DNA of 64,000 bases from Candidatus Gastranaerophilales bacterium (GCA_944325735.1 CALVBI010000003.1:21051-85050), one strand, 5' to 3'. Numbered from the stretch's first letter, positions 55,775 through 64,000 are shown. A program made the numbers and translations. The notes: generated from the sequence alone by a model not told the origin.

Positions 55775-56525
55775 TAGTTCATTTCCCAATTATCATTTAA
55801 TATTTTTCCAATACAACCATATCCTAAATAATTTTTAAAACAATTTGAATTATATAAATTTTCACGAATTTTAGTTAAAGACTGACCATTACATACTCCT
55901 TTTGATTTACACTCCGGAGTTGCTCCTAAGACATCTAAAGAACCATCATCATAAAACTCAAGGTGAAAGACATCTCTACCACCAATATTAGGGCCAGCAG
56001 AACCATTAACATCTATTACTACATGTCCATAATAAGAATTAACACCATTTACAGTCAAAGTATATAGAGCTGGAGGATCTAACAATATACTTGCCCCACT
56101 TGCAAGAGTGACACAATAAGCAGCACTCCAACCAGAGAAATTTTTCAACTCAGAAGTTCCATCAATTGAACGATACTCAGATGCTAAACAAGGAGTTCTA
56201 ACATCTCCCTCCTCACAGGTATTAACAACTTTAAAATAATTATTAAAAAATTCTCCAACTTTTGCTCTACTATTCAAACCAGCTTCTCTTAAATTTAATG
56301 CATTATGATCTGACATATATTGCAATGAAGCCTGTTGTATTTCATTATAAACTTTATGAAATTGTGTTACATATGTTTTTCTCTGATGATTCTGCATTAA
56401 AGTTGGAATAGTCATTGCAGATACAACCCCAATAATACCCAAAGTAACTAAAACCTCTGCGAGGGTAAAACCTTTATATGGAGCTGCTAAATTGCCCCCC
56501 CCCCGAAATTCTTAATTCTTCTCAT
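55771..56525 (-). CDS. pilin-like protein with a G10 tract in the leader (out of frame as written)
   Basis: ATG 56525 (GAAAGGAGC upstream) reads MRRIKNF, then ten G (56495-56504), then GCA ATT TAG, a stop. With 8 or 11 G the frame gives [10 protein letters not shown] before [20 protein letters not shown], a normal prepilin with Gly before the cut and Glu at +5. In the pilin frame at ten G only an internal TTG would be available, inside the hydrophobic helix. The mature part has several Cys and ends [15 protein letters not shown], like the gene at 46679. It lies 52 bases after a permease gene on the same strand. Confidence 0.75.
56495..56504 (-). repeat. G10 homopolymer in pilin-like gene 3
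   Basis: Ten C on the plus strand; the coding strand continues CAATTTAGC, as in the other copies. Confidence 0.9.
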
Positions 56526-56577
56526 AAATAGCTCCTTTCTTTATTTATAAACATTTTTTATTATAACAATATTTTCA

Positions 56578-58131
56578 CTAAACTTCAAGTTTTGCTTTGA
56601 GTTGTCTTTGTGTTTTTATTTTTTCTTCCAAACGTTTTTGGTTATACCCGTAGCCAGCATAAATTGCAACCCCCATTAACAACCAAAGAGGGAAATACAA
56701 AGAAGATGTTGTTAAAAATTTCATTGAATAAACCATCAATCCTCCACAAGTAATAATCCCTAGAATTGGGAATACTGGAGAAAACGGGACTTTAAAAGGT
56801 CTTGGTCTATCTGGATCTGTTTTACGCAATATTAACACCGCAATACAAATTATTATAAAAGATGTAAATGTTCCAAAATTACACAATTCTGCTGAAATAT
56901 TTAAATCCATAAACAAAGTACAAATAATTACCACAATACCTGAAATCCAAGTCAAAACATGCGGAGTTCTGTATTTTTTATGAATTAATCTCAAAGATTT
57001 AGGTAAAAATCTATCCCTGCTCATTGCATATAAAATTCTTGTTGTACCTAATTGATAAATCAAAATTACTGATGTTAAAGCACACAACGCACCTATTGAA
57101 ATCAGACCAGCAAACCAATCTTTACCAATTACACGCATTGCATGAGCGATAGGAGCCTGAGTATCAATATGACCTAAAGGAACATTACCTGTTAACACTA
57201 ATGCTACTGCAACATACAAAACAGTACAAATAATCAAAGTCCCTAAAATCGCAATAGGTAAATCTCTTTGAGGATTTTCAGTTTCTTCTGCAGTTGTAGA
57301 AATAGCATCAAATCCAATATATGCAAAGAATATCAAAAATGCGCCCATAAACACACCTTCAAAACCGTTAGGCGCAAATGGTGTCCAATTTTCAGGTTTT
57401 ACATAAAAAGCGCCAACAACTATAAATGATAAAATCATAAACATATTTACACCAACCATAATACTTGCAAATCTAGTAGATTCTTTGACTCCTTTGATTA
57501 GCAATATAGTAAGTAGCAATACAATAACCATTGCAGGTAAATTTATTGCACAAGGTATTTTATCAAATAAATATGGCATTTGAGAATGGGGATCTAATCC
57601 AAATTTATCACAATATGCAAACATATAACGATAATCAGCTCTCAACCACAGTGGGAAATTTACAACAAAATCAGGCAAAATATGCTTAAATCCTTTTAAG
57701 AATTGAACAAAATACCCAGTCCAAGCACAAGCTACTGTAATATTTCCGATTGCATATTCTAACATCAATATCCAACCGACCATCCAAGCCATGAATTCAC
57801 CCATAGTAGCATAAGTATAAGTATAAGCACTACCTGCTACAGGAATCATTGCAGCAATTTCGGAATAACACAATGCTGAGAATACACAAGCAATAGCTGC
57901 TAATACCATCGATATAATAATTGCAGGACCAGCACCGGCACTTTCAGGACCACCTTGTATTGCTGACCCGATAATCGTAAAAATACCGGTTCCAACAACT
58001 GCACCAATACCTAGTACAATCAAATCAAATACATTCAAAGTCTTTTTTAATTCAGACTTTTTACTCACAGCTATTAATTCGTCGGGGCTTTTTTTCTTTA
58101 AAGCGTTTAATAATATATTTTTCAATTCCAT
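56578..58131 (-). CDS. APC superfamily amino-acid permease
   Basis: The 517-residue protein has about 12 helices. Family landmarks are the first helix LIVLGIGAVVGTGIFTIIG (the GxGxxxGxGIF substrate-binding turn), CYSEIAAMIPVAGSAYTYTY, and FFAYIGFDAISTTAEETENP. It matches the cationic-amino-acid/YfnA-type branch. Its start overlaps the stop of the related upstream permease (TAATG), so translation is coupled. The substrate is not determined. Confidence 0.9.
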   Translation of the reverse strand: MELKNILLNALKKKSPDELIAVSKKSELKKTLNVFDLIVLGIGAVVGTGIFTIIGSAIQGGPESAGAGPAIIISMVLAAIACVFSALCYSEIAAMIPVAGSAYTYTYATMGEFMAWMVGWILMLEYAIGNITVACAWTGYFVQFLKGFKHILPDFVVNFPLWLRADYRYMFAYCDKFGLDPHSQMPYLFDKIPCAINLPAMVIVLLLTILLIKGVKESTRFASIMVGVNMFMILSFIVVGAFYVKPENWTPFAPNGFEGVFMGAFLIFFAYIGFDAISTTAEETENPQRDLPIAILGTLIICTVLYVAVALVLTGNVPLGHIDTQAPIAHAMRVIGKDWFAGLISIGALCALTSVILIYQLGTTRILYAMSRDRFLPKSLRLIHKKYRTPHVLTWISGIVVIICTLFMDLNISAELCNFGTFTSFIIICIAVLILRKTDPDRPRPFKVPFSPVFPILGIITCGGLMVYSMKFLTTSSLYFPLWLLMGVAIYAGYGYNQKRLEEKIKTQRQLKAKLEV

Positions 58132-59723
58132 TATTTCATCATTTCTTGTTTTTTAAGTTCTACTTTTTCATTATGGATTCTATTTTCATTTTGTCTATTT
58201 CTTACAAATCCATATAATAAATAAATTATAGCACCTACACCTAACCAAACAGGGAATAATAAAGCTGATCCAGATGGCTGCATTGATTTATAAATCATAA
58301 GCCCGCCACAGCAAATAATTCCTAATGCTGGTGTAACTGGTGAAAATGGAACCTTAAAAGGTCGAGGTCTTTCAGGATCTGTCTTACGCAATATCAATAC
58401 TGCAACACATACAATTATAAAAGATGTGAATGTTCCATAATTACACAATTCAGCAGCAACATCAAGATTTAAAGTCAAAATTCCAAGTACAGCCAACAAA
58501 CCAACTGTCCAAGTCAAAAGAGCTGGTGTATGGAATTTTGGGTGTAACTTTTGAAATCTTTGAGAAATAAAATGATCTCTACTCATTGCATATAAAATTC
58601 TTGTAGCAGCCATTTCAAGCACTAACAAAACTGATGTCAAACCTGCTAAAGAGCCTATTGAAATTAATCCAGCTGCCCAATTCATATTAAATAAAGACAT
58701 ACAATATGCCATAGGCGCTTTTAAAAATCCCATAGGAACAGGAGCACTTGTATCTTGTAAACCAGTTAAAACTAATGCTACTGATACATATACAATTGTT
58801 GTAATTATTAAAGAACCAATAATACCTATTGGCAAATCTTTTTGAGGGTTCTTACATTCTTCTGCAGCAGTTGCAAGAGCATCAAATCCAATATAAGCAA
58901 AGAATATTAAAAATGCACCTGCGAAAATACCTGCAGCACCATTTGGTGCAAAAGGTGTCCAATTTTCAGGTTTTACGAAAAACGCACCTGCAACTACGAA
59001 TAATGCAATTACTGCAAGTTTTATAAATACCATTATCCCTGCCATTTTTGTAGAATCTTTTGTTCCTTTAACCAAAATCATTGTAATTAAAAGAACAATT
59101 ATAATAGCAGGTAAATTTATACAAATTGGTAATCCAAACAATGTTGGGATATGAACAGATGCATCTGCTGCAGCAATTTTAGCAGCACTAAAAGCATCAT
59201 TGACTAAATACACAGGAGGATGAGCAAGCCATGCAGGTAAAACTTTTTCAAACCCGCTTAAAAACTGAACAAAGTGGTTAGACCAAGCACAAGCAACTGC
59301 AATAAATCCAATTGCATACTCAAGCATCAAAACCCAGCCTACCATCCAAGCAGCAAACTCTCCTAATGTCGCAAAAGTATAAGTATAAGCACCACCTGCG
59401 ACAGGTATCATTGTTGCGAATTCTGAATAACATAGCGCTGAAAATATACAAGCAATAGCTGCAATAATCATAGAAACAACTAATCCAGGACCAGCACCTA
59501 AAGCTGAGCCATCAGCACTACCGGCAGCTGCAATACCAACAACTGCAAAAATTCCTGATCCTATAATTGCACCTACACCTAAAATAATTAGATCAAAAAC
59601 TCCAAGAGTTTTTTCTAACCCTTCTGATTTTGCATCAGCGAGCATTTCATCAGGATTCTTAATCCTGGTAATTGTCTTTAAAAAGTTGCGAGTAAATGTC
59701 GCACGGTGAAATTTTTCAGCCAT
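58131..59723 (-). CDS. APC superfamily amino-acid permease, paralogue
   Basis: The 530-residue protein is closely related to its downstream neighbour along its whole length, with LIILGVGAIIGSGIFAVVG, CYSEFATMIPVAGGAYTYTF, FFAYIGFDALATAAEECKNP, and the nearly shared C-terminal ILRKTDPERPRPFKVPFSP. An insertion after the first helix (AAAGSADGSALGAGP) distinguishes it. It starts 14 bases after glyQ, so glyQ and the two permeases form one transcript. The pair looks like a tandem duplication with divergent specificity. Confidence 0.9.
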   Translation of the reverse strand: MAEKFHRATFTRNFLKTITRIKNPDEMLADAKSEGLEKTLGVFDLIILGVGAIIGSGIFAVVGIAAAGSADGSALGAGPGLVVSMIIAAIACIFSALCYSEFATMIPVAGGAYTYTFATLGEFAAWMVGWVLMLEYAIGFIAVACAWSNHFVQFLSGFEKVLPAWLAHPPVYLVNDAFSAAKIAAADASVHIPTLFGLPICINLPAIIIVLLITMILVKGTKDSTKMAGIMVFIKLAVIALFVVAGAFFVKPENWTPFAPNGAAGIFAGAFLIFFAYIGFDALATAAEECKNPQKDLPIGIIGSLIITTIVYVSVALVLTGLQDTSAPVPMGFLKAPMAYCMSLFNMNWAAGLISIGSLAGLTSVLLVLEMAATRILYAMSRDHFISQRFQKLHPKFHTPALLTWTVGLLAVLGILTLNLDVAAELCNYGTFTSFIIVCVAVLILRKTDPERPRPFKVPFSPVTPALGIICCGGLMIYKSMQPSGSALLFPVWLGVGAIIYLLYGFVRNRQNENRIHNEKVELKKQEMMK

Positions 59724-59737
59724 CTATTTTCCTTATG

Positions 59738-60622
59738 TTATTTACAAAGAGGGAATCCCATTTCTTCTCTTTGTGCTACGTATAATCTTGCAACAGCAGA
59801 AGCCATTGTTCTTACTCTGTTGATAAAATTAATTCTTTCATCTTTACTGATTACGCCTCTTGCATCTAAAAGGTTAAATGTATGAGAACATTTTAAAACG
59901 TAATCATAAGCTGGCAAAACTAATTTTGAGTTAATACAATTATCAACTTCTTTTTGATATAAATCAAACATTGTAAACAAAGCTTTTGCATCACTAACTT
60001 CAAAGTTATACTTTGATTGTTCTATTTCATTTTGTAAAAAGATTTCGCCATATTTAAGCGTATCATTCCACATAATATCATATACAGATTCTTTGTTTTG
60101 CAAATACATTGCAATACGTTCCAAACCATAAGTTAATTCTAAAGCAACAGGTTTAACTTCAACACCGCCAACTTGTTGGAAATATGTAAATTGAGTAATT
60201 TCCATACCATCAAGCCAAACTTCCCAACCTACACCAGCAGCTCCTAAAGTTGGAGATTCCCAGTTATCTTCAACAAATCTTACATCATGTTCTTTTAAAT
60301 CAATCCCCATAGCTTCTAAACTTTTTAAATAAAGTTCTTGAGCATTATCTGGAGATGGTTTTAAGATTACTTGGAATTGATAATAATGACCAAGCCTGTT
60401 TGGGTTTTCACCATATCTTGCATCTGTAGGTCTTCTGCAAGGTTCAATCATTGCAGTATTCCAAGGTTCAGGGCCTAATGAACGCAAAAAAGTAGCAGGG
60501 TTCATTGTAGAAGCACCTTTTTCAATATCATAAGGTTGTTGAATTATACAACCGTAATCTGACCAAAATTTTTGTAGATTAAAAACTAGTTCTTGAAAGT
60601 TTAAAGCCATAACATATTCCAT
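59738..60622 (-). CDS. glyQ: glycyl-tRNA synthetase alpha subunit
   Basis: The 294-residue protein matches GlyQ of the heterotetrameric enzyme: [20 protein letters not shown], then [20 protein letters not shown], then [23 protein letters not shown] 60622 fits a TACAAT box five bases upstream (leaderless); ATG 60610 (MALNFQELV) is also possible. The beta subunit is not adjacent: two amino-acid permeases follow instead. Confidence 0.96.
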   Translation of the reverse strand: MEYVMALNFQELVFNLQKFWSDYGCIIQQPYDIEKGASTMNPATFLRSLGPEPWNTAMIEPCRRPTDARYGENPNRLGHYYQFQVILKPSPDNAQELYLKSLEAMGIDLKEHDVRFVEDNWESPTLGAAGVGWEVWLDGMEITQFTYFQQVGGVEVKPVALELTYGLERIAMYLQNKESVYDIMWNDTLKYGEIFLQNEIEQSKYNFEVSDAKALFTMFDLYQKEVDNCINSKLVLPAYDYVLKCSHTFNLLDARGVISKDERINFINRVRTMASAVARLYVAQREEMGFPLCK

Positions 60623-60752
60623 TATATATTGTATTTATTACACTCTTTTGCACAAATAAAGCAACACCGCTCACACGTGCTTTTTTCATAGTACGTCCAA
60701 CATATTCAAATTGCAAACTTTATGTTTAAAAATATTAAGCTAGAATAAATTA

Positions 60753-61624
60753 TTAATTAAAATAATATTCTTTGTTACAATATTTCTGATTACCATTTAC
60801 ACACTTTAAATAATCCATATTTTCCATCTGGATTACCCAAGCACCACAACCTGATCCATTCCACCAACCTGCAGTAGTAGTATCAGATGAAGGATTACAC
60901 ATTAATTGTCGAGCATGAGTATCTGCCCCACCTCTTGGTATTACCTTATCTTTTGTTGCATGTAATGTAAATGTATCCACCCCCCAACGATTTGGAAGTT
61001 TATCTCCATTTATATCAACAGTAAACTGGAAACATAAGTTTAAATTTTTACATGTAAGAGCATCCTCAATTCCTACTGGAGCACCAAAAGAAACAATTGT
61101 ACCATCATTAATAACTATAGCTGCGCTTCCTCCAATATTGTCTACATTATTATTTAATAAATCTTTTCTAGCAACAGAAGCAAAACATCCTTTAGTACCT
61201 AACTTGCATATTTTGACATTTTTAATGTATTTTGAAAACATTAGAGCTACATCATCCCAACTTTCTACATCCCAAGTTGAAGGATCACCATATTCATTGA
61301 GCACTCCTATATATGCATTTGATAATGTTGAATAGGCTTTTTTCAATCTTACTACTGTTTCTTTTTCTCTATGATTGGCTATTAATGAAGGCATCGTCAT
61401 TGCAGCAACAACACCTATAATCCCTAATGTAATTAAAACCTCTGCTAATGTAAATCCAATCCGTGAAACTTTACTCAATGCTATATTTTTTAAGAACGCT
61501 CGAAAGCCTTGTGGAGCAAGCTCTAAATTGCCCCCCCCCCGAGCACTACGTACGTAGATATTTCAACACAACTATCTTTTGATTTGAAAGTTTTTTGTAC
61601 ATGTTTTGTCTTAAATCTTTTCAT
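60753..61624 (-). CDS. pilin-like protein with a G10 tract in the leader (out of frame as written)
   Basis: ATG 61624 (GAAAGGAGC upstream) reads MKRFKTKHVQKTFKSKDSCV and eight more codons, then ten G (61531-61540), then GCA ATT TAG, a stop. With 8 or 11 G it continues NLELAPQGFRAFLKNIALSK and reaches [20 protein letters not shown] after VSRIG. A start at 61478 inside this leader would give a short leader but skip the Shine-Dalgarno. Compared with the other three copies, the segment before the tract has 21 extra codons, including the palindrome CTACGTACGTAG. The mature part has Cys-rich loops (CNPSSDTTTAGWWNGSGCG). Confidence 0.75.
61531..61540 (-). repeat. G10 homopolymer in pilin-like gene 4
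   Basis: Ten C on the plus strand; the coding strand continues CAATTTAGAGCTTGCTCC, close to gene 2. Confidence 0.9.
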
Positions 61625-61746
61625 AGCTCGCTCCTTTCTTAATTAACGATATTTATAATTATCATACGATATTTATAATTATCATACAATATTTACAAAT
61701 TTTGCACAATAGTGTTAGTATTAATTTATAATAAAGGAGATAAATC

Positions 61747-62265
61747 ATGGCAAATAAAATAATAATATTTTCAGGGAAACAGTATTCTGGAAAAGACACC
61801 GTTGCAAAAATAATGCTTGCAGAAATGAAAGATTATAAAAGATGCGCAATGGGAGATATTATAAAACTTACATATGGAAAACAAAAAGGACTTACATATG
61901 AAGAAATTGAAAAAAACAAACCTTTGTACAGACAAGATTTAATTAATTTAGGTAACTGGGGAAGAGCACAAGATCCAGATTACTGGCTAAAAAAAATCAT
62001 AGAACAAGACGGAAATATTATGGTTACAGATGTAAGAGTTCCTCACGAATACGAAGTATTTAAAAATGCAGGAGCTATTACAATAAGAGTTGAAGCATCA
62101 CGAGATACAAGAGCATCTCGAGGAGAACTTGTAGGAGAAAATGACATTACAGAAATTGGTCTTGATAATATTAAAGATTGGGATTATATAGTCGAAAATA
62201 ACTCTGATTATGAAACATTAAAAGAAAAAGTTTTTGCAATTATAAAAAAAATAAAAGAGGATTAA
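61747..62265 (+). CDS. P-loop kinase resembling animal-type phosphomevalonate kinase / nucleotide kinases
   Basis: The 172-residue protein has a P-loop FSGKQYSGKDT (residues 8-18), then LYRQDLINLGNWGRAQDPDY, IMVTDVRVPHEYEVF, VRVEASRDTRASRG-like (IRVEASRDTRASRGELVG), and ENDITEIGLDNIKDWDYIVE. The order and several residues (FSGK..SGKD, YR.D.I..G, RG, E.GLD, DW..EN) recall the animal phosphomevalonate kinase family, and also phage-type dNMP kinases. Nothing nearby belongs to the mevalonate pathway, so a nucleotide kinase is the safer guess. AAAGGAG precedes the ATG and a terminator follows the stop. Confidence 0.7.
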   Translation: MANKIIIFSGKQYSGKDTVAKIMLAEMKDYKRCAMGDIIKLTYGKQKGLTYEEIEKNKPLYRQDLINLGNWGRAQDPDYWLKKIIEQDGNIMVTDVRVPHEYEVFKNAGAITIRVEASRDTRASRGELVGENDITEIGLDNIKDWDYIVENNSDYETLKEKVFAIIKKIKED

Positions 62266-62285
62266 GCAAATCCTCTTTTATTTTT
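62252..62285 (+). terminator. terminator after the P-loop kinase gene
   Basis: AAAAGAGGATT/AATCCTCTTTT hairpin overlapping the stop codon, followed by T-runs. Confidence 0.85.
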
Positions 62286-62306
62286 ACCTATTAGCTTCTT
62301 AACAAA

Positions 62307-62996
62307 TTAGACCATACCCTCTTTAACAGCTTTAACTGCAGCTTGTACTCTGTCATTTACACACATTTTTTGTAATATAGAGCAAACATGAGCTTTTGCA
62401 GTATGCACACTAACAATTAATTCTTTCGCAATTTCGGTATTACTTTTACCTGATACAAGATGTTTCAATACTTCAAATTCTCTTTCTGTCAAAGGAACTC
62501 TACCTTCAGAACTTGATTTACTTGGAAGGATTCCAATATTGTCAATTTTTGGCAATGAATTTAAAGTCATTTGTGCAACCATAGGATCAATCCAACAAAC
62601 ACCAATCGCAACATCTCTTACAACATCTGCCAATTTATTCGGATCAATATCTTTCAAACAATATGCACTAGCCCCTGAGCTTAATGCTGCAATTACTTCT
62701 TCGCATCTGTCATGAGAAGTTAAGGCAATAATTTTTGAAACAATATTCATTTCACGGCATTTAACCATAGCTTCAATACCATTCATGCCAGGCAGCCCTA
62801 AATCCATTAAAATAACATCAGGTTTATGTCTTTCTATTAATTTTAGACCTTCAACAGCATCTTCTGCTTCAGCAACTACATTTATATCATCATTTGCATT
62901 TAAAGCACAACGCAGACCAACTCTTGTTAATTTAAAATCTTCTACAATAATCACACTAATAGTTTTGGTTTGAGTTTCTGCAGTTTTTTGAGTCAT
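62307..62996 (-). CDS. NarL/FixJ-type (LuxR HTH) response regulator
   Basis: The 229-residue protein has a receiver domain (SVIIVEDFKLTRVGLRCAL, phospho-acceptor Asp65 in VILMDLGLPGMNG, ALTSHD, YCLKDIDPNKLADVV) and a LuxR-type HTH (PLTEREFEVLKHLVSGKSNT, then EIAKELIVSVHTAKAHVCSI). No sensor kinase is adjacent. It is transcribed away from the gene at 63200, with a 16-bp palindrome in the gap. The target genes are unknown. Confidence 0.92.
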   Translation of the reverse strand: MTQKTAETQTKTISVIIVEDFKLTRVGLRCALNANDDINVVAEAEDAVEGLKLIERHKPDVILMDLGLPGMNGIEAMVKCREMNIVSKIIALTSHDRCEEVIAALSSGASAYCLKDIDPNKLADVVRDVAIGVCWIDPMVAQMTLNSLPKIDNIGILPSKSSSEGRVPLTEREFEVLKHLVSGKSNTEIAKELIVSVHTAKAHVCSILQKMCVNDRVQAAVKAVKEGMV

Positions 62997-63079
62997 GTTT
63001 TTACCCCACTTTCATAACAATTGCTTCTACATATCATCATCGACATGACTATTAAAGAATATCTATGAGTGTTAATCCA

Positions 63080-63095
63080 TTACCCATATGGGTAA
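63080..63095. promoter_or_regulatory. 16-bp perfect palindrome between divergent genes
   Basis: TTACCCATATGGGTAA lies about 85 bp upstream of the response regulator gene and 105 bp upstream of the divergent gene. A TATAAT at 63152-63157 is a likely -10 for the latter. The site could bind the adjacent regulator. Confidence 0.5.
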
Positions 63096-63199
63096 TATTA
63101 TTGTAAAAAGTACAATTAATATTCAAATTATAATTTATTTAATTATCATGATATAATATTTTTAGAATCTAAAAATTATAGTTTTAAGGGAGTGTGGAA

Positions 63200-64000
63200 A
63201 TGTTGGAATTCCTTTTCGGAAAAAAGAATAGCAATCAAAATGATAAAGTACTTAGATTAAACAAGATTTATGCAGCTTTAAAGGAAAGTTACCCTGCTGA
63301 AAAAATCTCTGACGATAGAAAAAAAGAACTAAGCAGTCTTATAAAAAAATACGGCTATTTACCTTATCCATATGTAAAAGCCTTAGAAGAATTAACTCCA
63401 GAAGAAATTCTTTTTGGTCTTGAAATAAAATGGGAAGACAACAAAGTATTCAAAAGCAATGAATTTGTTGTAACTGATAATAAAATAAGCGTTCTAGCAA
63501 GAAATAATATAAAAAACTCATCTTGGATTCAAAAAGAAGGGCATGACATAAAATTAATAAATCTAGCTGGACTTGGTGACGGTAATAAAACTAAAGATAC
63601 CGGTAAATTTATTGATTGGCTAAGACAATTATTAATCCTACCAACAGGGAATTTAGAAAATAACATTTTCAACACTACAATATATTTAATTCCATTCCAT
63701 CCTAGAGAATTTGGCTGTGCCTATCTTCCTAAAAGTTCTGAAGTTAGTGAAAAACTGTTTGATGAAAATATCGAAAAACTTACAGGCATGGACGTAAAAG
63801 AACAGGTCCAAACATTTATCATGCTTTCTCAATTAGCAGGCCACCCTGTAATTTATGATATTCTGCCACAAACTGGAAGATTTTCTAAAGCCGTACTTGC
63901 CAATCCAGAAATTGCAAGATGGTTTGACATTAATATTTTGAATAATGAACTTGATTCAAATATTGACAGAATTGCAAAGAATATGCCTGAATCTTTTGAT
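63200..64000 (+). CDS. uncharacterised protein, C-terminus cut by window edge
   Basis: A frame from ATG 63200 (AGGGAGTG upstream) stays open to the right edge, 267 codons. It begins MLEFLFGKKNSNQNDKVLRL, has no signal peptide, and includes LINLAGLGDGNKTKDTGKFI, TIYLIPFHPREFGCAYLP and FIMLSQLAGHPVIYDILPQT. The alternation of hydrophobic strands ending in polar loops could fit a TIM-barrel enzyme such as an alpha-glucanase relative, but no catalytic motif is certain in the visible part. It is divergent from a response regulator and might be under its control. Confidence 0.6.
   Translation, partial: MLEFLFGKKNSNQNDKVLRLNKIYAALKESYPAEKISDDRKKELSSLIKKYGYLPYPYVKALEELTPEEILFGLEIKWEDNKVFKSNEFVVTDNKISVLARNNIKNSSWIQKEGHDIKLINLAGLGDGNKTKDTGKFIDWLRQLLILPTGNLENNIFNTTIYLIPFHPREFGCAYLPKSSEVSEKLFDENIEKLTGMDVKEQVQTFIMLSQLAGHPVIYDILPQTGRFSKAVLANPEIARWFDINILNNELDSNIDRIAKNMPESFD

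Noticed and set aside
61546..61557. CTACGTACGTAG as an independent regulatory palindrome
   Set aside because: It lies inside the coding leader of a pilin-like gene, far from a promoter; noted only as part of the inserted segment.
1..64000. CRISPR arrays, insertion sequences, rRNA genes, replication origin
   Set aside because: I saw no spaced repeats, transposase or integrase genes, rRNA segments or DnaA-box clusters.

Overview
The window looks like a chromosomal segment from a gut-type, non-photosynthetic relative of the cyanobacteria (Gastranaerophilales/Vampirovibrionia, formerly Melainabacteria). The evidence is very AT-rich DNA, a response regulator that reads as a close RpaB orthologue, an outer-membrane marker (kdsB), the HydG maturase of [FeFe]-hydrogenase (anaerobic fermentation), LL-diaminopimelate aminotransferase, and repeated pilin-like proteins with an FTLAEVL-type N-terminus. 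The assignment is inferred from gene content, not from a database search.

Layout. 1-2728: GtrA-like fragment, gatD, tatD, tlyA. 2729-9564: small exported protein, polA, then the tig-clpP-clpX proteostasis block on the minus strand. 9698-16167: iron alcohol dehydrogenase, DedA protein, DNA-alkyl repair protein, a LysR regulator divergent from an acetyltransferase and two Cys-nucleophile hydrolases, with a 25-bp palindrome holding both -35 boxes. 16225-27510 is accessory: a 2560-residue protein with two GHKL-ATPase modules, then a segment of about 3.3 kb bounded by 39-bp direct repeats at the 3' end of tRNA-His. That segment carries two paralogous lipoproteins and a frameshifted small gene. 27619-34379: rpaB, an XRE regulator, the accD-accA-prmA-orf-kdsB operon and a matrixin-like peptidase. 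34475-46634: ybaB-recR, an Opp-type ATPase, smpB, a formyltransferase, hydG, mnmA, glmU, an MFS exporter and typA. 46679-64000: a DMT transporter, glgA, a zinc-ribbon/STAND-like protein, dapL, ruvB, two amino-acid permeases with glyQ, a P-loop kinase, a LuxR-type response regulator and a partial unknown gene.

Most striking observation: four pilin-like genes (stops at 35403, 46679, 55771 and 60753, all minus strand) each carry an uninterrupted run of exactly ten G residues between a start codon with a strong Shine-Dalgarno and the prepilin cleavage motif. At ten G all four are out of frame and stop at once; at 8 or 11 G all four would be in frame. This is either a phase-variable pilin family, genes expressed by slippage on the homopolymer, or a systematic homopolymer length error.

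Other unusual features are the tandem GHKL/HExxH giant protein, whose second copy has lost the zinc motif; the tRNA-His repeat-bounded segment; and a recurrent arrangement of a -10 box about six bases before an ATG with no Shine-Dalgarno, which suggests common leaderless transcription.
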